Assembly (NCBI RefSeq): GCF_014194975.1
Contig: NZ_JACIAY010000012.1
Span: 93,699-157,698 of the forward strand
From: Sphingomonas sp. BK580
GTDB taxonomy: Bacteria > Pseudomonadota > Alphaproteobacteria > Sphingomonadales > Sphingomonadaceae
Length of the DNA stretch: 64,000 nt
Direction: 5' to 3'
The number at the start of each line of letters is the position of its first letter. Within the stretch, counting starts at the first letter, position 1. Position numbers and translations under genes: made by a program. Shown here piece after piece: positions 17,495 to 25,239 of the stretch. The notes under the pieces are model-generated. The model had not been told where the DNA came from. It saw only the letters and a program-made list of their open reading frames with translations, and ran no database searches.

Positions 17495-17747
17495 AGGCCC
17501 TCGCTTCCTCCGGTCGCGCACGGCGCACCGAGATGATCCGGATCCGGTCACTGCGCTCGGTCACCACGGCCGTCCACAAACGGCCGGCGATACGGCCGAC
17601 GACGAGCCAGCGCGACTCGACCAGCGCCGATCGGTTTACCGGCACGCGCAACGCGCTTGGATCATGCCACAGCGCCTGCGCCGTAGGAAAGTCGATGCCG
17701 TGCTTGAGCCGGTTCGCGGCACTTTTCGCAGCATCGAACTCGAACAC
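17472..17747 (-). CDS. brnT: BrnT family toxin
   Basis: A 91-residue RelE-fold ribonuclease toxin of the BrnT family. Landmarks: N-terminal FEFDAAKSAANRLKHGIDF, central LVVGRIAGRLWTAVVTERSD and C-terminal RIRIISVRRARPEEARAYE, which carries the conserved basic residues of the family. It is encoded upstream of and overlapping its antitoxin. The pair sits tail-to-tail with sdhA, in the place where sdhB is expected. The start is GTG at 17747. Confidence 0.88.
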   Translation of the reverse strand: MFEFDAAKSAANRLKHGIDFPTAQALWHDPSALRVPVNRSALVESRWLVVGRIAGRLWTAVVTERSDRIRIISVRRARPEEARAYERADEQ

Positions 17748-17775
17748 TCCTAATCGTAGATCACGCGAGCACCGC

Positions 17776-17800
17776 GCGGGCGCCGTGCCCGCCTTTTCTT
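17776..17800 (+). terminator. possible intrinsic terminator
   Basis: Stem GCGGGC (17776-17781) / GCCCGC (17787-17792) with a 5-base loop is followed by CTTTTCTT. On the plus strand it would stop transcripts running past sdhA and antisense to brnTA, before the ClpP-like gene. The stem is short, so confidence is limited. Confidence 0.4.
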
Positions 17801-17845
17801 GCGGCCGCTCGGGAACCCTCGTCCGCCCCGTCGCTTACCGCCGCC

Positions 17846-18415
17846 ATGACCGACAGCAACGCGGCGCGCTACCCGCTCCTCGCCAACCCGCACATCCAGC
17901 TCCACGGCACCGTGGACGACATGATGTACGCACGGTTCAAGGAGCAACTCGCCGCCGTGCCCGCGGAGGGCCCAATCGTCATCTCGCTTACCACCCTCGG
18001 CGGCGATCCCGAGATGGCGCGCGCGATGGGCGACTCGATCCGCCTGCTGCGCGAGTACACCGGTCGTGAGGCGCTGTTCCTCGGCAAGGTCGCGGTCTAT
18101 TCCGCCGGCGCGACCTTCATGTCGGCCTTCCCGGTCGAGTGCCGCTTCCTCACGCGCAACTCGCGCCTGATGATCCACGAGCGCAGCATGACCAGCACGC
18201 TCCAGCTCTCCGGCCCGCTCAACACCATCCCGCCGGTCCTCAAGGCGAAGCTCAACGAGATCGCCGACTCGATCCGCATCCAGGAGGAGGGCTTCGCCGA
18301 CCTCGTCCGCGGCAGCCAGGTGACGCTCGACGAGCTCAAGAAGCGCGCGCCGGACAATTGGTACATCGAGGCGAACGAGGCCCGTGACCTCGGCCTGGTG
18401 CTCGACGTGATCTGA
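17846..18415 (+). CDS. ClpP-like serine protease subunit (peptidase S14)
   Basis: A 189-residue ClpP/crotonase-fold protein. The nucleophile region reads VAVYSAGATFMSAF (Ser86) in place of the usual ASMGA of housekeeping ClpP, and the catalytic histidine lies in LMIHERS (His111, canonical MIHQP). The third residue is probably in the NWYIEANEARDLGLVLDVI segment, which matches the family end. No clpX lies nearby, so this looks like an additional orphan ClpP paralogue and not the main ClpP; its partner ATPase and substrates are unknown. No signal peptide, so cytosolic. Confidence 0.82.
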   Translation: MTDSNAARYPLLANPHIQLHGTVDDMMYARFKEQLAAVPAEGPIVISLTTLGGDPEMARAMGDSIRLLREYTGREALFLGKVAVYSAGATFMSAFPVECRFLTRNSRLMIHERSMTSTLQLSGPLNTIPPVLKAKLNEIADSIRIQEEGFADLVRGSQVTLDELKKRAPDNWYIEANEARDLGLVLDVI

Positions 18416-18463
18416 CGTTCCCGCCGCGCGGCCAGCCCACGGGCTGACCCGCGGCGGGGCACC

Positions 18464-19063
18464 TCACGCGAACGCCGGCGCCTGGCGGAGCTGGTGATAG
18501 GCGCTGATCACCTTGGCCAGCATCGCCTCGTGGCTGCGGTCACCGCCGTTGCGGTCGGGGTGATAGCGGCGCACCAGCTCGGAATAGCGGCGGCGCAACG
18601 CGGCGCGGTCGGCGTCCGCCGCCAGCCCCAGTGTCTCCAGGTTGCGGCGATCCTCCCCCGACAACGGCTTGCCATCGGTGCGCTCGGGCGCGGCGGTGCG
18701 GCGGAAGCGCGCGCCGATCGCGTCGAGCGGGTCGGCGAAGTCGGCCCAGCGCGGCCCCTGGTCGCCGCTGCCCGCGCGCGCGAACGCCCGCGTCTCGCGC
18801 TCCCACCCCGCCAGCGGCCGCTGCGCGCGGTGGATCTCCTCCGCGGTCATCCCGTCGAAGTAATTGTAGCCCGCGTTGAAGGCACGGATATGGTCGAGGC
18901 AGAACCAGCGGAAGCGCGGCGGCCCCTCGGCGTTGGCCGGCCCCTCCAGCGGCGGTGCGCGGAACTCGCCGGCGGCGGCGCAGCCGGGATGCGCGCAGGC
19001 CTGCGCCGCGCCTTCCACGCGGCCGTGGAACCTCGTCTGCGGTCGATCCTTGTTGGGCTTCAC
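18464..19063 (-). CDS. DnaJ-domain-containing protein
   Basis: A 199-residue protein with a C-terminal J domain (about residues 143-196) including the HPD motif at 168-170 (RRYHPDRNGG), which stimulates a DnaK-type Hsp70. The N-terminal part holds four cysteines/histidines in a possible metal site (CAHPGC...WFCLDH). The middle is YNYFDGMTAEEIHRAQ, a segment shared by alphaproteobacterial J-domain proteins of this architecture. It is divergent from the bolA/GST pair with 35 bases between starts. Client unknown. Confidence 0.85.
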   Translation of the reverse strand: MKPNKDRPQTRFHGRVEGAAQACAHPGCAAAGEFRAPPLEGPANAEGPPRFRWFCLDHIRAFNAGYNYFDGMTAEEIHRAQRPLAGWERETRAFARAGSGDQGPRWADFADPLDAIGARFRRTAAPERTDGKPLSGEDRRNLETLGLAADADRAALRRRYSELVRRYHPDRNGGDRSHEAMLAKVISAYHQLRQAPAFA

Positions 19064-19098
19064 TGAACTGCCGTCGCTTCCCGGACAAAGGACGGTAT

Positions 19099-19398
19099 AT
19101 GGGAAGGATGACCGACGCTTCCACCGGGCCGATCGCGGCCGAGATCACCGCCCGTCTCACCGCGGCGCTCGCTCCGTCGCGGCTCGAGGTGATCAACGAG
19201 AGTGCGCATCACCGCGGCCACGCCGGCGACGACGGCAGCGGCGAGAGCCACTTCCGCGTTGTGGTGGAGAGCCCCGCCTTCACCGGCCGGTCGCGGGTCG
19301 AGCGCCAGCGGCTGGTCAACCGCGCGCTCGCCGAGCTGCTCGCCGACCACGTCCACGCGCTCGCGATCCGCGCCACCGCGCCGGGCGAGCCGGCGTGA
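19099..19398 (+). CDS. BolA family protein
   Basis: A 99-residue BolA-fold protein. BolA proteins work with monothiol glutaredoxins in iron-sulfur cluster handling and stress morphology. Visible signature: LEVINESAHHRGH (His-containing [C/H] loop), SHFRVVVESPAFTGRSRVERQRLVNRAL cut at the conserved F-x-G-x-x-x-V-x-R-x-R motif, and ALAIRATAPGE at the end. Start ATG 19099 has AAAGGA 6 bases upstream; ATG 19108 is the alternative. It overlaps the following GST gene by 4 bases (GTGA). Confidence 0.9.
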   Translation: MGRMTDASTGPIAAEITARLTAALAPSRLEVINESAHHRGHAGDDGSGESHFRVVVESPAFTGRSRVERQRLVNRALAELLADHVHALAIRATAPGEPA

Positions 19399-20105
19399 GC
19401 GGTTACCGGCTCTGGTACTGGCCGACGATCCAGGGCCGCGGCGAGTTTGTCCGGCTCGCGCTCGAGGCCGGCGGGATCGCCTATGAGGACAGCGCGCGCG
19501 CGCACGGCATGGAGGCGATGCTGGCCGACATGGCCGCGCACGCGCCCTTCGCGCCGTTCGCGCCGCCGTATCTGGTGGCGGACGGCCGCGCGGTGGCGCA
19601 GGTCGCCGACATCCTGCTCTACCTCGGCGACCGGCACGGGCTGGCACCGGGCGACGCGGCGACGCGCTACTGGCTCCACCAGCTCCAGCTCACCGTCGCC
19701 GACCTGGTGGCCGAGGCGCACAACGTCCACCACCCGGTCGCGGCCATGGCCTATTACGAGGAGCAGAAACCCGAGGCGGCGCGCGCCGCGGCACCATTCC
19801 GCGACGAGCGCATCCCCAAGTTCCTCGACCATTTCGAGGCGGCGACGCGTGCCGTCGCGGGCGACTGGGTCGCGGGCGAGCGCTGGAGCTATGTCGACAC
19901 CTCGCTGTTCCAGGTGATCGCGGGGCTGCGCTACGCCTTCCCGCGGCGGATGGCGACGCTGGCCCCGCGCTACACAGGGCTCGCGAAGCTGCACGACCGC
20001 GTCGCCGCGCTCCCCACGGTGAAGGCCTATCTCGCCAGCGAGCGGCGGCTGGCGTTCAGCGAGGAGGGCATCTTCCGCCACTATCCCGAACTCGACGACG
20101 GGTGA
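19395..20105 (+). CDS. glutathione S-transferase-like protein
   Basis: A 236-residue protein with the two-domain GST fold: an N-terminal thioredoxin-like part starting YRLWYWPTIQGRGEFVRLALEAGG and a helical C-terminal domain (YWLHQLQLTVADLVAEAHNVHHPV ... YVDTSLFQVIAGLRYAFPRR). The Y/W-rich first strand followed by GRGEFVRL matches GSTs with a tyrosine-type active site. Start is GTG 19395 overlapping the bolA stop, so the two are coupled; glutathione chemistry alongside BolA/glutaredoxin function is plausible context. Confidence 0.85.
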   Translation: MSGYRLWYWPTIQGRGEFVRLALEAGGIAYEDSARAHGMEAMLADMAAHAPFAPFAPPYLVADGRAVAQVADILLYLGDRHGLAPGDAATRYWLHQLQLTVADLVAEAHNVHHPVAAMAYYEEQKPEAARAAAPFRDERIPKFLDHFEAATRAVAGDWVAGERWSYVDTSLFQVIAGLRYAFPRRMATLAPRYTGLAKLHDRVAALPTVKAYLASERRLAFSEEGIFRHYPELDDG

Positions 20106-20115
20106 GGGCGTCCCA

Positions 20116-20132
20116 CCTCCCCGACGGGGAGG
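20116..20132. terminator. GC hairpin between convergent genes
   Basis: A 7-bp perfect stem CCTCCCC/GGGGAGG with a 3-base loop lies between the convergent GST and molybdopterin oxidoreductase genes. No T-tract is present. Confidence 0.35.
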
Positions 20133-20153
20133 CTCGATCGGTGACTCCCTCGC

Positions 20154-20912
20154 TCAGATCCCCGCCCACCAGTCGTAGTCGACGTTATCTTCCCAATAGC
20201 CGCCGCGCCCCTTGCCCACGCCGGCGAGCGACTCCACCGCGGTGAGGCGCATCAGATATTTCGCCTGCTTGTAGCCGAGCTGGCGCTCGACCCGCAGCCG
20301 CAGTGGCGCGCCGTGGCCGACGTCGAGGAAGCGGTCGTTCATCGCCCAGGCCAGGATCGTCTGCGGGTGGAAGGCGTCCACCCGGTCGATCGATTCGTAA
20401 TAAGGCGCGCCGCCGTAATAGTCGGCGCAGGTGAAGACGACGTAGCGTGCGCGGTCGCTCAGCCCCGCGGCGCGGAGCACGTCGGCGAGCCGCGGCCCCT
20501 GCCACTTGCCGATCGCGCTCCATCCCTCGACGCAGTCGTGCCGCGTGATCTGGGCGCGCTGCGGGAAGACGCCCAGATCGCGCAGCGACAGCGCGAGCGG
20601 GCGCGCCACCAGCCCGTCCACCGTCAGCCGCCAGTCGGCGAAGCGCCCGTCGCGCAGGGCTGCGTAGGCGTCGGTGCCCGGGTCGCGCGTGCCGTTGGTG
20701 CGGAAGCGCGGCGACATCTGGTCGGGGCGGAACTCGGGTGCGAGCGCGTCGCGGTCGAACAGCGCGCGCTGCAGCCCGCGATGGATGTCCTCGCCCTTGA
20801 ACAGGATCGTGCGGACCTCGGGCTGCTGGATGACGCGGTCGCACGCGCCGAGCAGCAGCGCGCTCCCCCCGGCCGCGCCGCGCGCGAGCAGCTGGCGCCG
20901 CCGCCACATCAT
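20154..20912 (-). CDS. molybdopterin-dependent oxidoreductase (sulfite-oxidase-like), lipoprotein
   Basis: A 252-residue periplasmic molybdoenzyme of the sulfite oxidase/MsrP-like fold. The N-terminus has an RRR Tat-like motif and a lipobox ending LLLGAC (Cys24), so it is probably exported folded by Tat and lipid-anchored. The molybdenum-ligand cysteine is in RHDCVEGWS (Cys127), and SIDRVDAFHPQTILAWAMND and GAPLRLRVERQLGYKQAKYL are family signatures. It overlaps the cytochrome b gene by 4 bases, which would supply electrons to or take them from the quinone pool. Not a clear MsrP: MsrQ is replaced by a different cytochrome b type. Substrate unknown. Confidence 0.85.
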   Translation of the reverse strand: MMWRRRQLLARGAAGGSALLLGACDRVIQQPEVRTILFKGEDIHRGLQRALFDRDALAPEFRPDQMSPRFRTNGTRDPGTDAYAALRDGRFADWRLTVDGLVARPLALSLRDLGVFPQRAQITRHDCVEGWSAIGKWQGPRLADVLRAAGLSDRARYVVFTCADYYGGAPYYESIDRVDAFHPQTILAWAMNDRFLDVGHGAPLRLRVERQLGYKQAKYLMRLTAVESLAGVGKGRGGYWEDNVDYDWWAGI

Positions 20913-21601
20913 TCGGGCACCCGCCACCAGCCGGTGATCATCGAGCGCAGCTCGTTGCCGATCCCGGCGAGGATGACCAATGTCAGGTGCACGACGGTGA
21001 ACAGCGCCAGACCCGCCATCGCGAGGAAGTGGAGCGAGCGGGCCGACTGGCGCCCGCCGAACAGCTCGAGCAGCCACGGCCAGGCCGCGTCCATCCCCGG
21101 CGAGAGCGCCAGGCCGGTGAGAATGACGAGCGGCAGCAGCACGAAGATCACCGCGACGTAGCTCAGCTTCTGCAGCACGTTGTACTCGCCCGGGGCCTCG
21201 GGATCGTGGAAGCGCAGGTCGAGGTGAGCGCGCACGTCGGCGGCGATATGCGCTGGCGCGAGGTCGCGGCGGCGCAGGCGCAGGTCGCGCTGGAAGTGGC
21301 GGTTGATCAGGCTCACGATCATGTAGCCGAGCAGCGAGAAGGCCAGCACCAGCGCGAAGAACAGGTGCCAGCGCCGCGAGATCGCGAGATTGTAGTTGGC
21401 CGGGATGGTCAGCCACGCGGGGAAGCGCGGCAGCTGCGCCCAGGCATGGTCGAAATTGGCGCCGTAGCGTCCCCAGTAGAGCCGCGGGTGCGCGTTGGAG
21501 ATGCCCAGCCCCGAGCCGATCAGCACGATCACCGCGACCGCGTTGAGCCAGTGCCACAGCCGCGTGGCGAGCCGGTGACGGCGAATGGCGGTTGCACCCA
21601 T
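20909..21601 (-). CDS. cytochrome b561-type membrane subunit
   Basis: A 230-residue four-helix di-heme cytochrome b of the Ni/Fe-hydrogenase cytochrome b/b561 family (PF01292). Conserved histidines appear in RLWHWLNAVAV (helix 1), RRWHLFFALVL (helix 2), SLHFLAMAGLALFTVVHL (helices 3-4). It should pass electrons between quinol and the partner molybdoprotein encoded immediately downstream with a 4-base overlap. Start MGATAIRRHRLATRLWHWLN places helix 1 correctly. Confidence 0.87.
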   Translation of the reverse strand: MGATAIRRHRLATRLWHWLNAVAVIVLIGSGLGISNAHPRLYWGRYGANFDHAWAQLPRFPAWLTIPANYNLAISRRWHLFFALVLAFSLLGYMIVSLINRHFQRDLRLRRRDLAPAHIAADVRAHLDLRFHDPEAPGEYNVLQKLSYVAVIFVLLPLVILTGLALSPGMDAAWPWLLELFGGRQSARSLHFLAMAGLALFTVVHLTLVILAGIGNELRSMITGWWRVPE

Positions 21602-21627
21602 GCACCCAGCCTAGCAGAGGTTAGCCC

Positions 21628-22248
21628 ATGACCGAATGGCATTTCTACGAGCCCGAGCAGGGTCATGGCCTGCGCCACGATCCCCTCAACGCGATCGTCG
21701 CGCCGCGCCCGATCGGCTGGATCAGCACCGTGTCGCGCGCCGGGGTGCGCAACCTGGCGCCCTACAGCTTCTTCAACCTGTTCAACTACAGGCCGCCGAT
21801 CGTCGGGTTCTGCTCGGTGGGCGCCAAGGACTCGCTGGCCAACGCGCGCGAAACCGGCGAGTTCGTGTGGAACCTGGCGATCCGCGACCTCGCCGAGGCG
21901 ATGAACGCGACCTCGGCCGCCACCTCGCCCGAGACCGACGAGTTCGCGCTGGCCGGGTTGGAGACGCTGCCCTCCGCCAAGGTGCGGCCGCCGCGCGTGG
22001 CGGCCAGCCCGGTGCAGTTCGAGTGCGTCGTCACCCAGGTGGTGCAGCTCGAGTCGCGCGCCGGCGATCAGCTGCCGTCGTGGCTGGTGCTGGGCGAAGC
22101 GGTGGCGGTCCATCTCGACCGCGCCCTGCTCGACGACGGTGTCTACCAGACCGCGCGCGCGCGCCCGATCACGCGCGGCGGTGGCCCGGCGGATTACTTC
22201 GAGATCACCCCCGAGCAGCTGTTCCGGCTGGAGCGGCCGAAGGGCTGA
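21628..22248 (+). CDS. flavin reductase-like FMN-binding protein
   Basis: A 206-residue protein of the flavin reductase-like/DUF447-type split-barrel flavoprotein family. Signature AIVAPRPIGWISTVSRAG followed by NLAPYSFFNLFNYRPPIVGF forms the FMN phosphate and isoalloxazine site. Length matches the family (about 200). It probably reduces or binds FMN with NAD(P)H; physiological partner unknown. It is divergent from the cytochrome b gene with 26 bases between starts. Confidence 0.88.
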   Translation: MTEWHFYEPEQGHGLRHDPLNAIVAPRPIGWISTVSRAGVRNLAPYSFFNLFNYRPPIVGFCSVGAKDSLANARETGEFVWNLAIRDLAEAMNATSAATSPETDEFALAGLETLPSAKVRPPRVAASPVQFECVVTQVVQLESRAGDQLPSWLVLGEAVAVHLDRALLDDGVYQTARARPITRGGGPADYFEITPEQLFRLERPKG

Positions 22249-22257
22249 GGCGCGGGG

Positions 22258-22423
22258 CGCGGAGGTCTTCCCCGACAGGGCGAAGGGGACGAGCCGAAGG
22301 CTGCTGGAGGGGGGATGGCCGCAGGCGTTACGGCAGACGGCAGCGGTGTCGCCCTCCACGTTTCATAACACCCGCGGCGAGCTCCCTCTGTCAGCGCTGC
22401 GCGCTGCCACCGCCCCGAACCGG
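22258..22423. repeat. degenerate palindromic repeat region
   Basis: Contains CTCCCTCTGTCAGCGCTGCG (22384-22403), the same right-arm text found at 53825-53846, and purine-rich left-arm text at 22258-22315. It separates the flavin reductase gene and the convergent small DUF6894 gene. Confidence 0.45.
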
Positions 22424-22438
22424 AAGGATTTGCGCGCG

Positions 22439-22678
22439 CTACGCCACCGGCGCGGTTCCTACGGTGGCGACGATCACCGAGAACAGCAGCCCGCCGCGCT
22501 GGTCGAGAAGCTCGACCCGCCAGTCCTCGCCGCGCAGCAGCGCATCGACCTCGTCGCGCATCACGTCGGCCGCGAAGCGGACGGCCGCCGCGCGAGCGTC
22601 CGCCAGCGTGCTGAACTCCTGCCCGATCGCGTCGGGGTGCGAGACGCCGTCGCGCACGTTGAAGAAATAGCGCTGCAT
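22439..22678 (-). CDS. DUF6894-like small protein
   Basis: A 79-residue protein starting MQRYFFNVRDG, with DAIGQEFSTLADARAAAVRFAADVMRDE and a C-terminal beta strand region (LLFSVIVAT). This pattern (YFFNVRDG...D..G.E..L..AR.EA) is the DUF6894 family common in alphaproteobacteria; function unknown. Upstream GGAG at 22681-22686 on the reverse strand supports this start over an in-frame codon further up. Confidence 0.75.
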   Translation of the reverse strand: MQRYFFNVRDGVSHPDAIGQEFSTLADARAAAVRFAADVMRDEVDALLRGEDWRVELLDQRGGLLFSVIVATVGTAPVA

Positions 22679-22848
22679 CAGCGGCTCCTTTCCGCCGTGA
22701 TAAGCTTGATCTCGATCAAGCGTCCTCAATGAAGGTTAGGAAGGATGCCGTTTCTCCCGCGCGCCCGGCGCGCCTCGTCTGATCGAGGTGAGTGCGCGCC
22801 GCGTGGCCCCGCCTAGGCTGAACCGCTCGCCGATGACGGAGCTCCTGC

Positions 22849-23028
22849 ATGTCCGATCCCAAGATGCCGAGCCGCCGCGCGCTGCGCGTGCTGGCGCTGC
22901 TCGCCGCCTTCGTCGCGCTGATCTGGGTGGTAATCTTCGTCGGCGAGAATGTCGCGCACTATCGCTCGCTGGCGAAGCAGCAGCGCGCCGGCGAGCCCGG
23001 CGGGGTGCCGCGCCGGCCTCAGCCGTAG
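22849..23028 (+). CDS. small single-pass membrane protein
   Basis: A 59-residue ORF: basic N-terminus (MSDPKMPSRRALR), one hydrophobic helix (VLALLAAFVALIWVVIFVG) and a polar Arg/Gln/Pro tail. A GGAG box lies 8 bases upstream of the ATG. It is convergent with the TSUP gene and the last 10 bases overlap that gene's end. Composition and third-position GC fit a real gene; function unknown. Confidence 0.6.
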   Translation: MSDPKMPSRRALRVLALLAAFVALIWVVIFVGENVAHYRSLAKQQRAGEPGGVPRRPQP

Positions 23029-23777
23029 GCGCGCCAGAAGAACACCGCGGTGGTGGCGGCGGTGACCAGGATCGTCCAGCCGCGCACCACCCCCGCGGGC
23101 AGTCGCTTGCCCACGCTCGCGCCGGCCCAGCCGCCGAGGGTCCCGCCGAGCAGCATCGGCGCTCCGGCCTGCCAGCGCACCAGCCCGGTGGTGATGAACA
23201 CCAGCGCCGCGGCGGCATTGGCCATCGCCAGCATCAGCGTGCGCGGCGCGAACAGCGCGCGCGGGCTGGCGCCGGCGAGCAGGCCGTAGGTCGCGGTCAG
23301 CATGATCCCGACGCCGCCGCCGAAATAGCCGCCATAGGTGCCGAGCAGCGCCTGCGCGACGAACAGGCTGCGCCGCCCGATCGTGACCCGTCGCGCCAGC
23401 CACGCCGCCCCGGCCGGGCCGAGCACGATCGCCACCAGCGCCACCAGCAGCAGCCACGGCACGATCAGGTCGAAGGCGCGGCTGGGCGTCACCACCAGCA
23501 AGGTGCTGCCGACCAGTCCGGCGAGGAAGGTCACCGCCGCCAGCCGGCGCAGCGACACGCCCGCGACCGGGCCGAGCTCGTCGCGGAAGCTCCACACGCT
23601 CGCCCCCGCGCCGGGCAGCAGCGCGACGTTGGAGGTGGCATTGGCGACGTTGGCGGGCAGGCCGAGGCCGAGCAGCGCCGGCAGCGTGGCGAAGGTGCCG
23701 CCACCCGCCAGCGCGTTCATCGCGCCGCCGACCGCGCCCGCCCCGGCCGCCAGCGCGACCGCGCCCCACTCAGCCAA
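23019..23777 (-). CDS. sulfite exporter TauE/SafE (TSUP) family permease
   Basis: A 252-residue polytopic membrane protein of the TSUP family, with about eight helices. Family hallmark repeats are GGAMNALAGGGTFATLPALLGLG near the N-terminus and LLGTYGGYFGGGVGIMLTATYGLL in the second half, which form the two related halves of the transporter. Members move sulfite, sulfonates or other sulfur anions; the substrate here is not deducible. Its start overlaps the rlmN stop by 8 bases, so it is cotranscribed with rlmN. Confidence 0.87.
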   Translation of the reverse strand: MAEWGAVALAAGAGAVGGAMNALAGGGTFATLPALLGLGLPANVANATSNVALLPGAGASVWSFRDELGPVAGVSLRRLAAVTFLAGLVGSTLLVVTPSRAFDLIVPWLLLVALVAIVLGPAGAAWLARRVTIGRRSLFVAQALLGTYGGYFGGGVGIMLTATYGLLAGASPRALFAPRTLMLAMANAAAALVFITTGLVRWQAGAPMLLGGTLGGWAGASVGKRLPAGVVRGWTILVTAATTAVFFWRAYG

Positions 23778-24978
23778 GCGCCGCCTGCTTCTCCGCCGCG
23801 ATCCGGTCGAGCTCCGCGCGGCTCTTCTTCTCGGCCGCGGTCTTGAGCTGGCCGCAGGCGGCGTCGATGTCGCGGCCGCGCGGGGTGCGCACCGGCGCCG
23901 AGATGCCGCCCTCGAAGATGATCTCGCTGAAACGGCGCACGCGCTCGGGCGTCGACGTCTCGTAGGCGGCGCCGGGCCAGGGGTTGAACGGGATCAGGTT
24001 GACCTTGGCGGGCAGCTGATAGTGGCGCAGCAGCCGCACCAGCTCGTGCGCCTCCGCGTCCGAGTCGTTCTTGTCCTTGAGCATCACGTACTCGAACGTG
24101 ATGCGGCGCGCGTTGTTGGCGCCGGGATAGTCGGCGCAGGCCTGGAGCAGCTGCTCGATGCCGTATTTGCGGTTGAGCGGCACGATCTCGTCGCGCACCT
24201 CCTTGGTCACCGCGTGGAGCGACACCGCGAGATTGACCCCGATCTCCTCGCCCGCGCGCGCCATCATCGGCACCACGCCCGAGGTGGAGAGCGTGATTCG
24301 GCGTTTGCTGAGCGCGAGGCCGTCGCCGTCCATGACGAGCTTGAGCGCGTCGCGTACCGCGTCGAAATTGTAGAGCGGCTCGCCCATGCCCATCATCACG
24401 ATGTTGGTGAGCATGCGGCCCTCGGGCTGGCTCGGCCACTCGCCGAGCGAGTCGCGCGCCAGCATCACCTGGCCGACGATCTCGCCCGCGGTCAGGTTGC
24501 GCACCAGCCGCATCGTGCCGGTGTGGCAGAAGGTGCAGTTGAGCGTGCAACCGACCTGGCTCGACACGCAGAGCGTGCCGCGGTCGGCGTCGGGGATGAA
24601 CACCGCCTCATAGTCCTGCCCGTCGGGCGAGCGCAGCAGCCACTTGCGCGTGCCGTCGCTGGAGACCTGCGCCTCCACCACCTCGGGGCGGCCGATCACG
24701 AAGCGCTCGGTCAGCCACGGGTGCTGCGCCTTGGCGATGTCGGTCATCAGCGCGAAATCGGTGGCGCCGCGATTGTAGATCCAGTGCCAGATCTGCTTGG
24801 CGCGCAGCTTGGCCTGGCGCGGCTCGAGCCCGGCGGCGGCGAGCGTCTCGCGCAGCTGGTCCTTGGACAGGCCGATCAGGTCGACGCGACCGTCGGGGCG
24901 CGTCGCCGCGGCGCGCGGGACGGGCACGGGATCGATGTGCCCCGGGATGGGCATGGCGGCGGCCGGCTCTGTCAGCAT
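23770..24978 (-). CDS. rlmN: dual-specificity rRNA/tRNA methyltransferase RlmN (radical SAM)
   Basis: A 402-residue radical SAM enzyme that methylates C2 of A2503 in 23S rRNA and A37 in some tRNAs. The Fe-S motif CTLNCTFC is present, as are VGCTLNC, the SAM-contacting MGMGEPLYNFDAV and, near the C-terminus, the methyl-carrying/active cysteine region (DAACGQL). Start ATG 24978 gives MLTEPAAAMPIPGHIDPVPVP, similar to relatives; a GTG at 25047 would add 23 residues and cannot be excluded. It is followed directly by the TSUP permease. Confidence 0.93.
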   Translation of the reverse strand: MLTEPAAAMPIPGHIDPVPVPRAAATRPDGRVDLIGLSKDQLRETLAAAGLEPRQAKLRAKQIWHWIYNRGATDFALMTDIAKAQHPWLTERFVIGRPEVVEAQVSSDGTRKWLLRSPDGQDYEAVFIPDADRGTLCVSSQVGCTLNCTFCHTGTMRLVRNLTAGEIVGQVMLARDSLGEWPSQPEGRMLTNIVMMGMGEPLYNFDAVRDALKLVMDGDGLALSKRRITLSTSGVVPMMARAGEEIGVNLAVSLHAVTKEVRDEIVPLNRKYGIEQLLQACADYPGANNARRITFEYVMLKDKNDSDAEAHELVRLLRHYQLPAKVNLIPFNPWPGAAYETSTPERVRRFSEIIFEGGISAPVRTPRGRDIDAACGQLKTAAEKKSRAELDRIAAEKQAALG

Positions 24979-25059
24979 CGCGCGCACATAGGCGATGTGT
25001 GCGCGATTTTCCAGTTCGGCGTGGGCGGCGGGATCTGCTTCTGCCACGACGGGCGTATC

Positions 25060-25125
25060 GATTCTTCCTCGCAGGGGGAGGTGGCAGCCCGCAGGGCTGA
25101 CGGAGGGGTGACCCGGCCCGCGGTT
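25060..25125. repeat. half palindromic repeat (CCTCGCAGGGGGAGGTGGCA type)
   Basis: Starts TTCCTCGCAGGGGGAGGTGG and runs to TGACGGAGGGGTG, the same arm text as the repeats at 53734-53871 and (part) 39822-39836. It sits between rlmN and the IalB-like gene. Confidence 0.45.
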
Positions 25126-25239
25126 CCTGCTGGTCTCACGACACGCGACACCGCTTCGTCGTGCTGCGCCCTTACCCCTTCAAGGGGGGATGCTCCGGCC
25201 GCCAACACCCTTCACTCGCTCGCCCTAGAAGCAGCGTTC

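Noticed and set aside
17776..17800. Attachment site for the toxin-antitoxin pair
   Set aside because: No direct repeats flank the pair (17217-17260 versus 17748-17800); the hairpin there is better explained as a terminator.
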